Source: CAVUAT01 sp963848045 (lineage in GTDB: Bacteria > Actinomycetota > Thermoleophilia > Solirubrobacterales > 70-9). Taken from it: a DNA stretch of 64,000 bases. The stretch lies in assembly GCA_963848045.1 (NCBI GenBank), contig CAWKCC010000002.1:248001-312000 (forward strand). Reading direction: 5' to 3'. Positions 48,308 through 57,418 of the stretch are shown in pieces. Below the pieces are notes generated by a model. It was not told the origin of the DNA. It saw nothing but the letters and a program-made list of their open reading frames with translations, and ran no database searches. Position numbers and translations under genes: made by a program. Each line of letters begins with the position of its first letter. Positions within the stretch are counted from its first letter, which is position 1.

Positions 48308-49498
48308 ATGAACCCGAACAGACACGAGCAGCGATTCGACGCACTGATCGTCGGCGGCGGCGTTATCGGCCTTGCCTGCGCGTGGCGCGCCGCCCGGCGC
48401 GGCCTCGGCGTCTGCGTGGTCGAGCGCGAGCAGGAGGTCGCGGGCGGCGCCAGTGGCGTCGCGGCGGGGATGCTCGCTCCGGTCGGCGAGCTCTCCTGGG
48501 GGGAGGAGAGCCAGCTCTCCCTTGGCCTGGCCTCGATGCGGCTTTGGGACGGGTTCGCGGCCGAGCTCGAGGCGGACAGCGCCCGGCCCGCGGGCTACCG
48601 GCGCTGCGGCTCGCTTCGGCTGGCGCTCGACCGCGACGAGACCGAGGAGCTCCGGCGCCGCCACGGCCTCCACCGGCAGATGGACCTGGAGTCGGGATGG
48701 CTGCGCCCCAGCGACTGTCGCGCGCTGGAGCCGGGTCTCTCGACCAAGGTCACGGCCGGCGTGCACGTTCCCCACGAGGGCGCAGCCGACCCCGTCGCCC
48801 TCTGTCGCGCGCTCGCGGCCGCGGTCGTCGCAGCGGGCGGCGCGCTGGCGATGGGCGCCGAGGTGGAGGCCGCCAGAGCCGAGGGCGACGACTGGATGCT
48901 GAGGCTCGCCGACGGCCGTGAGTTGCGGGGCGAGCAGCTGGTGATCGCAGCCGGCTGCTGGTCGGGCGCCGGTGACTGGCTGCCGGCCGGTCTCCGCACC
49001 CCGGTGCGCCCGGTCAAGGGAGAGATCCTCACCCTCGGGGGCGATGCCGCCTCGCCGCCCTGCGAGCGCATCGTGGCCTCGGAGCGCGTCTACCTGGTGC
49101 CCCGCGACGACGGCAGGCTGATGGTCGGAGCGACGGTCGAGGAGGTGGGCTTCGACCTCACGGTCACGGCCGGTGGTGTGCACGAGCTGCTGCGAGAGGC
49201 CTACCGCGTCCTGCCCGAGATCGCCGAGCTCGAGCTCCTGGGCGCCCGCGCCGGGCTGCGCCCGGGCACCCCGGACAACGCCCCGATCATCGGCCGCTCG
49301 GGTGGGGCCAGCGGCGCGATCCTGGCGACGGGCCACCACCGCAACGGGATCCTGCTGGCGCCGGTCACCGGCGAGGCCGTCGCCGCGTTGCTTGTGGGCG
49401 AGCGCCCCGCGGTCGACCTCGAGCCGTTCCGGCCCGGGCGGTTCGGCGGCCTCGCAACGCGCGCGGCGACGTCGGCCGCCGAGGTCGGCACCGGATGA
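48308..49498 (+). CDS. thiO: Glycine oxidase (ThiO)
   Basis: 396 residues from ATG 48308. An FAD-dependent amine oxidase that supplies dehydroglycine for the thiazole ring. N-terminal FAD motif ALIVGGGVIGLACAWRAAR, then GGASGVAAGMLAP typical of ThiO. The C-terminal blocks are RVYLVPRDDGRLMVGATVEE, GLRPGTPDNAPIIG and HHRNGILLAPVTG. It lies directly behind the TPP riboswitch and overlaps thiSG by 4 bp (ATGA). Confidence 0.94.
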   Translation: MNPNRHEQRFDALIVGGGVIGLACAWRAARRGLGVCVVEREQEVAGGASGVAAGMLAPVGELSWGEESQLSLGLASMRLWDGFAAELEADSARPAGYRRCGSLRLALDRDETEELRRRHGLHRQMDLESGWLRPSDCRALEPGLSTKVTAGVHVPHEGAADPVALCRALAAAVVAAGGALAMGAEVEAARAEGDDWMLRLADGRELRGEQLVIAAGCWSGAGDWLPAGLRTPVRPVKGEILTLGGDAASPPCERIVASERVYLVPRDDGRLMVGATVEEVGFDLTVTAGGVHELLREAYRVLPEIAELELLGARAGLRPGTPDNAPIIGRSGGASGAILATGHHRNGILLAPVTGEAVAALLVGERPAVDLEPFRPGRFGGLATRAATSAAEVGTG

Positions 49499-50472
49499 GG
49501 ATCGAGCTCAACGGCCGGCCGGCGATCCTGCCCGCCGGCTCGAGCGTCGCCGCCGCGGTTGACGCCACGGGGATCGAACGCGGCCCGCGCGGAGTCGCGG
49601 TCGCCGTCGACGGCGAGGTCGTGCCCAGCGGCGAATGGGAGGCGACGACGCTCTCCGAGGGCCAGCGCGTCGAGGTCGTCGCGGCGATCCAGGGCGGCGC
49701 CGGCGAGGGCTTCGATCTGGGCGGTCGCTCCTGGGGCTCCCGCCTGATCGTCGGCAGCGGCGGCTTCCGTTCCCTGGAGCAGATGGAGCAAGCCCTGCTC
49801 GCTTCCGGCACGGAGATCGTCACGGTGGCGCTGCGTCGCGTCGACTCCCAGGGAGAGGGCTCGGTGCTGGAGCTGATCGACCGCCTCGGCCTCTTCGCCC
49901 TTCCCAACACCGCCGGTTGCTATACGGCCCGCGACGCGATCCGCACGGCCCGCCTGGCGCGCGAGGCCTTCGGCACCGACTGGCTGAAGCTCGAGGTGAT
50001 CGGCGATGACCGCACCCTCTTCCCCGACGCGGTCGAGCTGCTGACCGCGGCCGAGGCGTTGGTCGACGAGGGCTTCACGGTGCTCCCCTACACCAACGAC
50101 GACCCGATCCTCGCCCGCCGCCTGGAGGACGTCGGTTGCGCGGCGGTGATGCCGCTGGGCTCGCCGATCGGCTCGGGCATGGGCATCCGCAACCCGTACA
50201 ACATCCAGATCATCATCGAGGGAGCCGGCGTGCCCGTGATCCTCGACGCGGGCGTCGGTACCGCGTCAGATGCGGCCCTGGCGATGGAGTTGGGCTGCGA
50301 TGGCGTGCTGCTTGCCAGCTCGGTTTCCCGCGCCGAGGACCCCGCCGGGATGGCGGCTGCGATGCGAGGCGCGGTCGAGGCGGGCCGCGCCGCCCGGCTC
50401 GCCGGGCGCATCCCCCGCCGCCTCCACGCCGAAGCCTCGACCCCGGTCGAGGGTACGCCCGAGCTCCTGTAG
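49495..50472 (+). CDS. thiSG: ThiS-ThiG fusion: sulfur carrier protein and thiazole synthase
   Basis: 325 residues. Residues 1-68 are a complete ThiS (MRIELNGRPAILPAG to VVAAIQGG), a ubiquitin-like sulfur carrier. Residues from about 75 on are ThiG, with the substrate Schiff-base lysine K165 (TDWLKLEVIGDD), MPLGSPIGSGMGIRNPYN and VILDAGVGTASDAALAMELG. ThiS normally ends in Gly-Gly, whose carboxylate is adenylated and thiolated. Here G67-G68 is internal, followed by AGEGFDLGG. Thiolation would need cleavage at this site or another mechanism. No thiF lies nearby. Confidence 0.93.
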   Translation: MRIELNGRPAILPAGSSVAAAVDATGIERGPRGVAVAVDGEVVPSGEWEATTLSEGQRVEVVAAIQGGAGEGFDLGGRSWGSRLIVGSGGFRSLEQMEQALLASGTEIVTVALRRVDSQGEGSVLELIDRLGLFALPNTAGCYTARDAIRTARLAREAFGTDWLKLEVIGDDRTLFPDAVELLTAAEALVDEGFTVLPYTNDDPILARRLEDVGCAAVMPLGSPIGSGMGIRNPYNIQIIIEGAGVPVILDAGVGTASDAALAMELGCDGVLLASSVSRAEDPAGMAAAMRGAVEAGRAARLAGRIPRRLHAEASTPVEGTPELL

Positions 50473-50511
50473 CCCCCATGGGCCGCAACGCGGGGCGCCG
50501 GTGGGCAGTCG

Positions 50512-51111
50512 CTACCCGCGCTGGCCCGCCGCCCGATCGACAGCCTCGCCGACCGAGCCGGCCACCCAGCCCAGGCCGTGCGCGGCGCGGCCCAGCAGCG
50601 AGGGATCGAGCGGCGCCGCCGCGAGCTCGGGCGATGCGCCCAGCGAGACGGCGGCGACCCGGGTGGCATCGACCTCGGGCCGGATCACCGACTCCCATTC
50701 GCGGCAGAAGGCGGCCAGCCGCTCGTCCGAGCGTGCCCCCGCCAGCGCGCCGAGGTGCCCGAGCAGCGTTGCGACGTGCTCGATGTCGAGCACGGCGAGT
50801 CGCATCACCATCCCGGTGTCGACCGAGCGGTCGGCCACCGCGCCGCGCAGGTCGGCGATCCTCGCGCCCAGCCCCTGCGCGGCGATCCCCCCGTGCAGGC
50901 CGTAGGCCTCTGTGGTCGGCGCCAGCGCCGCCTCCATCGCCACGACCCTGTCGCGCCCCTGCTCGAGCACATCCGCGTATGCGGTTCCCCGCAGCGCGCC
51001 GATCAGCCGCCCCCAGCGGTTGACGAGCTGCCGCCCGCTGACGTAGAGCTCTCGGTAGGCGCGGTGCTCCGCGGGGTGCAGCGCCGGCTCCCTTGCGTCT
51101 GTCTCGGGCAC
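50512..51111 (-). CDS. Hypothetical protein, alpha-helical
   Basis: 199 residues from GTG 51111, chosen because GATACT ends 6 nt before it; GTG codons further up are possible. The composition suggests a soluble helical protein: REPALHPAEHRAYRELYVSG, DVLEQGRDRVVAMEAALAP, LDIEHVATLLGHLGALAG. No signal peptide, membrane helix or known motif. It converges on thiSG and stands alone between it and tRNA-Lys. Confidence 0.65.
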   Translation of the reverse strand: MPETDAREPALHPAEHRAYRELYVSGRQLVNRWGRLIGALRGTAYADVLEQGRDRVVAMEAALAPTTEAYGLHGGIAAQGLGARIADLRGAVADRSVDTGMVMRLAVLDIEHVATLLGHLGALAGARSDERLAAFCREWESVIRPEVDATRVAAVSLGASPELAAAPLDPSLLGRAAHGLGWVAGSVGEAVDRAAGQRG

Positions 51112-51117
51112 CCGATC

Positions 51118-51123
51118 AGTATC
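51118..51123 (-). promoter_or_regulatory. -10 element for the helical hypothetical gene
   Basis: GATACT on the minus strand, ending 6 nt before GTG 51111. Confidence 0.4.
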
Positions 51124-51180
51124 GCCCACGAGCACACCTCGGGCCGCCCACGGCGCGCGGGCGGGCCGCCCACCGGGCAG

Positions 51181-51253
51181 TGCCCCCCCCGGGACTCGAA
51201 CCCGGACCGCCAGCTTAAAAGGCTGGAACTCTGACCAGTTGAGTTAGAGGGGC
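51181..51253 (-). tRNA. tRNA-Lys (anticodon TTT)
   Basis: A 73-nt cloverleaf on the minus strand. Acceptor GCCCCTC / GGGGGGC with an A discriminator, D-arm ACTC/GAGT, anticodon stem CCAGC/GCTGG with loop CTTTTAA (TTT), T-arm CCGGG-TTCGAGT-CCCGG. CCA is not encoded. A short GC hairpin follows downstream (51159-51171). It lies 38 bp after purH and may share its transcript. Confidence 0.95.
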
Positions 51254-51291
51254 CCCTTGATTCTCGCAAGCCCGGGCGGGACCGCGTGTGC

Positions 51292-52902
51292 TCAGTGCCG
51301 GAAGTGCCGGCGCTTGGTGAAGACCATCGGCACGCCGGCGGCGTCGCAGGCCGCGATCACCTCGGCGTCGCGCTTGGAGCCCCCGGGTTGGATCACGGCC
51401 GAGGCGCCGGCCTCGAGCGCGACCCCCGGTCCGTCGGCGAAGGGGAAGAAGGCGTCGGAGGCGACCACCGAGCCCTTCAGCACGCCATCGGCCTCATCCC
51501 CGCGGGCGATCCTCGCCTTCTCCACGGCGATCCGCACCGAGTCGACCCGCGACATCTGGCCCGCGCCGATCCCGATCGTGGCGCCGTCCTTGGCGAGCAC
51601 GATCGCGTTCGATCGCACGTATCGCACCACGCGCCAGGCGAAAAGCAGGTCGCGCCACTGCTGCGCGGTCGGCTCCGCCTCCGTGACAACCTCCATCAGC
51701 TCGCGAGGCTCCGGGTCTCCGTCAGGGTCCTGGACCAGCAGGCCACCGCGCACGCGCTTGATGTCGGGCTCGATCTGATGGGTGCGCCGCTCGGTGTCCT
51801 CGAGAATCCGGATCGCCTCCTTGCCCTGCAGCACATCCAGCGCGCCCGGCTCGTAGCCCGGGGCGATCAGCACCTCGATGAACTGTTCGTGCAGGCGCTC
51901 CGCCAGGCCTTCGTCCACCGGCCGGTTCAGCGCCACCACTCCGCCGAAGGCCGAGTCGGGGTCGCAGCCCAGGGCGCCGGCATAGGCCGCGGAGATCGAG
52001 TCGGCCTCGGCGGCCCCGCAGGGGTTGTTGTGCTTGACGATCACGCAGCCGGGCCCCTCGAGGTCGCTGCACAGTGAGCGCGCCGAGTCGAGGTCGAGCA
52101 GGTTGTTGAACGAGAGCGGCTTGCCGTGCAGCTTGGCCACCAATGAGAGCACGTGTGAGCGCACGCCGGACTGCGTGTACAGCGCAGCACGCTGGTGGGG
52201 GTTCTCGCCGTAGGCGAGGTCCATCTCCTTCTCCCAGGAGGTCACCCAGTGCTGGGGCATCCGCTCGTAGCGGCGCCCGAACCAACGGCTGATCGCGGCG
52301 TCGTAGCGCGCCGTCATCGCGAAGGCCTCGTTGGCCAGCCAGTGGCGGGTGGCGGCCGAGAGCGCACCGGTCTCCTCAAGCTCGCCCAACACGGCGTCAT
52401 AGCTCTCCGGGCGCACCACCACGGCCAGGAAGCGGTGGTTCTTGGCGGCGGCCCTGATCATCGTCGGCCCGCCGACGTCGATGTTCTCGATCGCCTCGGC
52501 CTCGGGGACCTCGCGACGGGCGACGGTCTTCTCGAACGGGTAGAGGTTGACGCAGACGAGGTCGATCGTCTCGATCTCCCGCTCGCGCAGTGTCTCGGCG
52601 TGCTCGGGGTTGTCCCGCACGGCCAGCAGGGCCGCGTGCAGGTGGGGGTGCAGGGTCTTGACGCGCCCGTCGAGTATCTCGGGGAAGCCGGTCAGCTCCT
52701 CCACCCCCCGGACCTCGACTCCGGCCTCGGCGATCACCTTCTGGGTGCCTCCGGTGGAGACGATCTCGACGCCGAGCTTCGCGAGACCGGCGGCGAACTC
52801 CGCGACGCCGGTCTTGTCGGCGACCGAGAGCAGCGCTCGGCGCACGGGGAGCGGCCCGCCGATCGGCTCGGGCGTGCTCTCGGTTGCGGTGGTCGCGGTC
52901 AC
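51292..52902 (-). CDS. purH: Bifunctional AICAR transformylase/IMP cyclohydrolase
   Basis: 536 residues from GTG 52902. It performs the last two steps to IMP. The N-terminal cyclohydrolase domain has ALLSVADKTGVAEFAAGL, STGGTQKVI and GRVKTLHPHLHAALL. The transformylase domain has YGENPHQRAALY, KHNNPCGAAEA (the catalytic Lys-His pair), SDAFFPFADG and IQPGGSKRDAEVI. Length is standard. It is the last gene of the purine run and follows purN by 46 bp, with a possible separate -10. Confidence 0.96.
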   Translation of the reverse strand: MTATTATESTPEPIGGPLPVRRALLSVADKTGVAEFAAGLAKLGVEIVSTGGTQKVIAEAGVEVRGVEELTGFPEILDGRVKTLHPHLHAALLAVRDNPEHAETLREREIETIDLVCVNLYPFEKTVARREVPEAEAIENIDVGGPTMIRAAAKNHRFLAVVVRPESYDAVLGELEETGALSAATRHWLANEAFAMTARYDAAISRWFGRRYERMPQHWVTSWEKEMDLAYGENPHQRAALYTQSGVRSHVLSLVAKLHGKPLSFNNLLDLDSARSLCSDLEGPGCVIVKHNNPCGAAEADSISAAYAGALGCDPDSAFGGVVALNRPVDEGLAERLHEQFIEVLIAPGYEPGALDVLQGKEAIRILEDTERRTHQIEPDIKRVRGGLLVQDPDGDPEPRELMEVVTEAEPTAQQWRDLLFAWRVVRYVRSNAIVLAKDGATIGIGAGQMSRVDSVRIAVEKARIARGDEADGVLKGSVVASDAFFPFADGPGVALEAGASAVIQPGGSKRDAEVIAACDAAGVPMVFTKRRHFRH

Positions 52903-52914
52903 GTCGAAGCGGCG

Positions 52915-52920
52915 AGTCTA
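52915..52920 (-). promoter_or_regulatory. -10 element for purH
   Basis: TAGACT on the minus strand, ending 12 nt before GTG 52902. It would give a leader of only a few bases. Confidence 0.4.
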
Positions 52921-52948
52921 CGCGGCAGTGGCGTTGCTCACCGGTTCG

Positions 52949-53569
52949 TCACCCTTCGGCGATGCGGACCAGCCGGGGATTGGCCTGATCGAGGCTGACC
53001 CGCCCGGATGCGATCAGCCGGATCGCCTCGGGCAGCAGGGCGTGCTCGGTGCGATGGATCGCATCCTCGAGCTCGTCGCGGTTGCGCGCCGGCGGCACCG
53101 GCACGGCGCGTTGCAGGATGATCGGGCCGGAGTCGACGCCCTCGTCAACGAAGTGGACCGTGACGCCGGTGATCCGGACACCGTGCTCAAGCGCCTGGCC
53201 GACGGCGTCGAGGCCCGGAAACGAGGGCAGCAGCGCCGGGTGCACGTTGACGATCCGCTCCGAGAATCGCCCGATGAACTCCGGCGAGAGGATCTGCATG
53301 TAGCCGGCGAGAACCACCAGATCGGGCCGCTGCCGCTCCAGCCACGCGGCCATGGTCTCGTCGCGCTGCTCGCGCCCGGCGAGGTCGGAGAGCGGGAAGG
53401 CGGCGGCGTCGACGCCCGCGCCGCGGGCGCGATCCAGGGCCTCGGCGGAGGGCTTGTCGGAGGCCACGGCCACGACCTCGATCCCGTCGCGTCCGTGCAG
53501 CTGATCGAGGATCGCCTGCAGGTTGGTGCCCCTGCCCGAGGCGAGAACGGCGACGCGAAAGGCGCTCAT
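52949..53569 (-). CDS. purN: Phosphoribosylglycinamide formyltransferase
   Basis: 206 residues. It formylates GAR with 10-formyl-THF. Motifs: VAVLASGRGTNLQAIL, VVLAGYMQILSPEFI and the catalytic Asn-His-Asp set in RIVNVHPALLPSFPG and VDEGVDSGPII. It lies 39 bp after purF in the same direction. Confidence 0.95.
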   Translation of the reverse strand: MSAFRVAVLASGRGTNLQAILDQLHGRDGIEVVAVASDKPSAEALDRARGAGVDAAAFPLSDLAGREQRDETMAAWLERQRPDLVVLAGYMQILSPEFIGRFSERIVNVHPALLPSFPGLDAVGQALEHGVRITGVTVHFVDEGVDSGPIILQRAVPVPPARNRDELEDAIHRTEHALLPEAIRLIASGRVSLDQANPRLVRIAEG

Positions 53570-53608
53570 GCCTCGAATCCTGACCGCAGGGAAATGGGCC
53601 CGCGGGCC

Positions 53609-55081
53609 TCAGCGCGCGGCAGGGACGACGGCGATCTCCTCGAGCGCGAACTTGCCGTTCGCCTGCTCGGGGTCGCCCAGCGGGAACTCTCCCGTGAAGC
53701 AGGCGTCGCAGTGTCGCTCCCGCGGGCTGCCGACCGCCTCGTACACGGCCTCCAGCGAGAGATAGGCGAGCGAGTCGGCGCCCAGCTCGTCGGCGATCTC
53801 CTCGACCGTTCGCCCGTGGGCGATCATCTCCTCGCGGGTCGACATGTCGATCCCGTAGTGGCATGGGTGGCTGATAGGCGGTGAGGAGATGCGCAGGTGC
53901 ACCTGCTTGGCGCCTGCCTCCTTCAACATCGCCACGATCTGCCGCGTGGTGTTCCCTCGAACGATCGAGTCGTCGACCACCACGACGCGCTTGCCGGCGA
54001 CGATCTCGGGGAGCGGGTTGAACTTCATGCGCAGGCCTCGCTTGCGCAGCTCCTGCCCGGGCTGGATGAAGGTGCGGGCGACATAGCGGTTCTTGATCAG
54101 GCCGTCGTCCTGGGGCAGCCCCGAGGCCCGCGCGAATCCGTTGGCCGCCGGGTTACCCGAGTCGGGCACCGAGATCACCAGGTCCGCCTCGACCGGCGCC
54201 TCCTCCCAGAGCAGCTCTCCCATTCGCCCCCGAACGCTCTGCAGCACGCGGTTCTCGAGCTTGCTGTCGGGCCGGGAGAAGTAGATGTGCTCGAACACGC
54301 AGTGCGCCGGCTGCTCGCCGGAGATCACCTGCTTCATCGAGAGCCCGCCCTCGGCGAGCGAGACCATCTCGCCGGGCCGCACCTCGCGGATCAGCTGCGC
54401 GCCGATGATGTCGAAGGCGCAGCTCTCCGAGGCCACGACGAAGCACTCCGGGTGTCCGTCGGAGGCCTTGATCTTGCCGAGCGCCAGGGGCCGCACCCCG
54501 TGGGGGTCGCGGAAGGCGACCACGGCGTGCTTGGTCATCACCACCGTCGAGAAGGCTCCCTCGAGCCGTGGCATGACCTCGGCCACGGCGTCCTCGATCC
54601 AGTCGTTGCCCTCACCCGCGCGCTTCGAGAGCAGCGCCGCGATGATCTCCGAGTCCGAGGTGCCCCGCAGCCGGATCCCGGCTTCGCTTAGCTCGTTGTG
54701 CAGCTCGACGGCGTTGGTCAGGTTGCCGTTGTGAGCCAGCGCCAGCTCGCGGCCGTCGTCGCGCCAGACGGGCTGGGCGTTCTCCCAGGCACCTCCGCCC
54801 GTGGTCGAGTAGCGGACGTGGGCGATCGCCATGTCGCCCTGCAGAGCGCGCAGCTTCTCCTCGTCGAAGACCTGGGAGACCAGGCCCAGGTCGCGCAGCG
54901 TCGTGATGTGCCCTCCCTCGGAGGTCGCGATTCCGGCCGACTCCTGGCCGCGGTGCTGCAGCGCGAAGAGCCCGAAGTAGGAGAGCCGCGCGACGTCACG
55001 GCCGGGTGCGTATAGGCCGAACACCCCGCACTCGTCGCGCGGTCCATCGCGATCCGAAAGGTCGAACGGCGGCTCGCTCAA
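53609..55081 (-). CDS. purF: Amidophosphoribosyltransferase
   Basis: 490 residues from TTG 55081 (SEPPFDLSDRDGPRDECGVF). The frame stays open further upstream, but no other start fits the family. It commits PRPP to purine synthesis. The catalytic N-terminal Cys (C18) would be exposed by removing a 17-residue propeptide, as in Bacillus PurF. Iron-sulfur cysteines of that class are visible (PAHCVFEHIY, SHPCHYGID, HCDACFTGEFP). The PRPP site VVVVDDSIVRGNTTRQIV is intact. A small palindrome lies just before the start. Confidence 0.94.
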   Translation of the reverse strand: MSEPPFDLSDRDGPRDECGVFGLYAPGRDVARLSYFGLFALQHRGQESAGIATSEGGHITTLRDLGLVSQVFDEEKLRALQGDMAIAHVRYSTTGGGAWENAQPVWRDDGRELALAHNGNLTNAVELHNELSEAGIRLRGTSDSEIIAALLSKRAGEGNDWIEDAVAEVMPRLEGAFSTVVMTKHAVVAFRDPHGVRPLALGKIKASDGHPECFVVASESCAFDIIGAQLIREVRPGEMVSLAEGGLSMKQVISGEQPAHCVFEHIYFSRPDSKLENRVLQSVRGRMGELLWEEAPVEADLVISVPDSGNPAANGFARASGLPQDDGLIKNRYVARTFIQPGQELRKRGLRMKFNPLPEIVAGKRVVVVDDSIVRGNTTRQIVAMLKEAGAKQVHLRISSPPISHPCHYGIDMSTREEMIAHGRTVEEIADELGADSLAYLSLEAVYEAVGSPRERHCDACFTGEFPLGDPEQANGKFALEEIAVVPAAR

Positions 55082-55088
55082 GATGGGG

Positions 55089-55106
55089 AGAGGTGTCTCA
55101 ACCTCT
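55089..55106 (-). promoter_or_regulatory. Palindrome in the purF leader
   Basis: AGAGGT-N6-ACCTCT, a perfect 6+6 bp inverted repeat ending 7 nt before TTG 55081. A TACTCT -10 (55146-55151) lies upstream, which would make it part of an approximately 60-nt leader. It could be an operator or an RNA hairpin that limits initiation. Confidence 0.4.
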
Positions 55107-55178
55107 GGAGGTCGACTGCGGGACAGGGTCAGATCCTGCGCACGGAGAGTAGCAACGGCCCGGGTCACCGGCCGGGGC

Positions 55179-57416
55179 TCATTGCGCTCCCATCGCCTGC
55201 GGCAGCGAGCGCCAGGCCCGGCCCGCGTCCGCGAGCAGGACCGAGGCCTCGCGCTCGGCGGCGGAGATCTCAAGCCGGTCGCCGCCGACCGTGCCGATCC
55301 GCACGGCGTCTACCCCCGCGTCCGCAGCCCGCTCCAGAATCTCCGCGGCCGCGCCCGCCGGGCCCGCGAGCAGGATCCCGCCCGGCCCCTCGCCGAACAG
55401 CGCCGTCTCGCCCGAGCAGCCGCGCAACTCGACGAAACGATCGAGGTCGGCCTCGGCTCCGACCGCCCCGGCAATCGCCATCTCGGCGAGCGCCGCGGCG
55501 AGGCCACCGTCGCTGACGTCGTGCGCCGCACTCACCGATTGCTCCCTGACAAGCGTGCGGACGAGGGCGAGCGCGTCCGCGACCGGCTGGATCGCGGTCG
55601 CCGGCAGGCCCGCGTCGAGCTCGCCGCGCAGCTTCACCAGCTCGGACCCGGCGAGCGAGGGGGCGAAGGGTCCGACCAGGACCATCTCGTCGCCGTCGGT
55701 GAGGCCGAATCCGACGGCGCAGGCCGCGTCGGGAAGCTCCCCGACCATGCCGACGACCGGGGTCGGGTAGATCGGCCCGTGCTCCGTCTCGTTGTAGAGC
55801 GAGACGTTGCCGCCGACCACCGGCACCCCGAGCGCGTGGCAGGCCTCGGCCAGCCCGCTGACGGCGCGGTCGAGCTGCCAGGCGACGTTGGGCCTCTCGG
55901 GGTTGCCGAAGTTGAGGCAGTTGGTGAGTCCGAGGGGCTCGGCGCCGACGCAGGCGAGGTTCTGCGCGCACTCGAGCACGGCCTCGATCGCGCCCGCATG
56001 CGGATCGCAGGCGACGCGGCGCCCGTTTCCGTCGATCGAGACGGCGATCGCGCGCTCCGACTCGGGGACCATCAGCACCGCCGCGTCGGCGTCCTCGGGA
56101 CGCCGCACGGTGCGCGAGCCGACGACGGCGTCGTATTGCTGGAACGCCCAGCGCTTCGAGGCGATGTTCGGAGAGCCGAGCAGGGCGAGGAGGATCGAGC
56201 TGGGATCCTCGGGGTCGGCGGAGAGGCCGGCCGTGCGGGCAACCCGCTCGCCGAGCGTCGCCTCGTTGCCGTAGAGCCAACCCGCGGGCTGCTCGGGAGC
56301 GAGGTCGTAGAGCGGGCAGCCGTCGACCAGCACCGAGATGGGGACGTCACCGACCTCGACCCCGTCTGCCAGGACCCGCAGGTGCGCGCTGCCGGTGACC
56401 TCTCCGATCGCTGTCGCTGTCGTCTGCCAGCGCTCGCAGAGCGCGATCACCTCGGCGACCCTCGAGGGCTCGACCACGGCCAGCATCCGCTCCTGGGACT
56501 CCGAGACCATCACCTCGAAGGGCTCCAGGCCCGGCTCTCGGAGTGGCACCCGCGCCACGTCGATGTCGATGCCCATGGCGCCGGCGGCCGCCATCTCTCC
56601 GGCCGACGAGGTCAGCCCCGCGGCGCCGAGGTCCTGCAGCGAGACCAAGAGGTTGCGCTCCAGCAGCTCCAGGCAGACCTCGAGCAGCTTCGATTCCTCG
56701 AACGGGTCGCCGATCTGCACCGTGGGCCGCTTCGAATCGTCGCCGGCCTCGAGCTCGGCCGAGGCGAGCACCGAGGCGCCGCCGATCCCGTCGCGGCCGG
56801 TCGAGGCGCCGATCAGCACGATCACGTTGCCGGGCCCGGCCGCGGCGGCGCGGATCATGCGCTCGGTTCTCGCCAGGCCGACGCACATCGCGTTGACCAG
56901 GCAGTTGTGCTCGTAGGGGCGCTCGAAGTAGACCTCGCCGCCGACGTTCGGGACTCCGATCGAGTTCCCGTAATGGCCGATTCCGGCGACGGCCCCCTCG
57001 AACAGGTAGCGTGAGCGCTCGGAGTCGAGCTCGCCGAAGCGCAGGCTGTCGAGTACGGCGATCGGCCGGGCACCGATCGCGAACACGTCCCGGAGGATGC
57101 CGCCGACCCCGGTCGCGGCTCCCTGGAACGGCTCCACGGCGCTCGGGTGGTTGTGCGATTCGACCTTGAAGGCGATGGCGTGACCGTTCCCGATGTCGAC
57201 GGCGCCCGCGTTCTCGCCCGGGCCCATCACCACGCGCTCGCCGGCGGTGGGCAGCCGGCCGAGCAGCTTTCGCGAGTGCTTGTAGGCGCAATGCTCCGAC
57301 CACAGCAGCGAGAACATCGCCAGCTCGACCGAGTTCGGCTCGCGCTCGAGCAGCTCGCAGATGCGCTCGTACTCGAAGTCGGTGAGTCCCAGCTCCCGAT
57401 GAGGGCTCTCGGACAC
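55179..57416 (-). CDS. purL: Phosphoribosylformylglycinamidine synthase subunit II (small PurL)
   Basis: 745 residues from GTG 57416. This is the ATP-dependent synthetase part of the three-subunit PurLQS enzyme. Blocks: LLWSEHCAYKHSRKLL, MGPGENAGAVDIGNGHAIAF, KVESHNHPSAVEPFQGAATG and, in the second half, VVGGNVSLYNET and AAHDVSDGGLAAAL. Its size, about 750 rather than 1300 residues, agrees with the presence of separate purQ and purS. It starts 2 bp after the purQ stop. A 97-bp gap with purF regulatory signals follows. Confidence 0.96.
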   Translation of the reverse strand: MSESPHRELGLTDFEYERICELLEREPNSVELAMFSLLWSEHCAYKHSRKLLGRLPTAGERVVMGPGENAGAVDIGNGHAIAFKVESHNHPSAVEPFQGAATGVGGILRDVFAIGARPIAVLDSLRFGELDSERSRYLFEGAVAGIGHYGNSIGVPNVGGEVYFERPYEHNCLVNAMCVGLARTERMIRAAAAGPGNVIVLIGASTGRDGIGGASVLASAELEAGDDSKRPTVQIGDPFEESKLLEVCLELLERNLLVSLQDLGAAGLTSSAGEMAAAGAMGIDIDVARVPLREPGLEPFEVMVSESQERMLAVVEPSRVAEVIALCERWQTTATAIGEVTGSAHLRVLADGVEVGDVPISVLVDGCPLYDLAPEQPAGWLYGNEATLGERVARTAGLSADPEDPSSILLALLGSPNIASKRWAFQQYDAVVGSRTVRRPEDADAAVLMVPESERAIAVSIDGNGRRVACDPHAGAIEAVLECAQNLACVGAEPLGLTNCLNFGNPERPNVAWQLDRAVSGLAEACHALGVPVVGGNVSLYNETEHGPIYPTPVVGMVGELPDAACAVGFGLTDGDEMVLVGPFAPSLAGSELVKLRGELDAGLPATAIQPVADALALVRTLVREQSVSAAHDVSDGGLAAALAEMAIAGAVGAEADLDRFVELRGCSGETALFGEGPGGILLAGPAGAAAEILERAADAGVDAVRIGTVGGDRLEISAAEREASVLLADAGRAWRSLPQAMGAQ

Positions 57417-57418
57417 CG

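Noticed and set aside
55082..55273. An N-terminal extension of purF up to 55273.
   Set aside because: The extra residues are arginine/proline-rich and lie partly antisense to nothing conserved. They would also overlap the purL end, and PurF propeptides are short. TTG 55081 gives the normal length.
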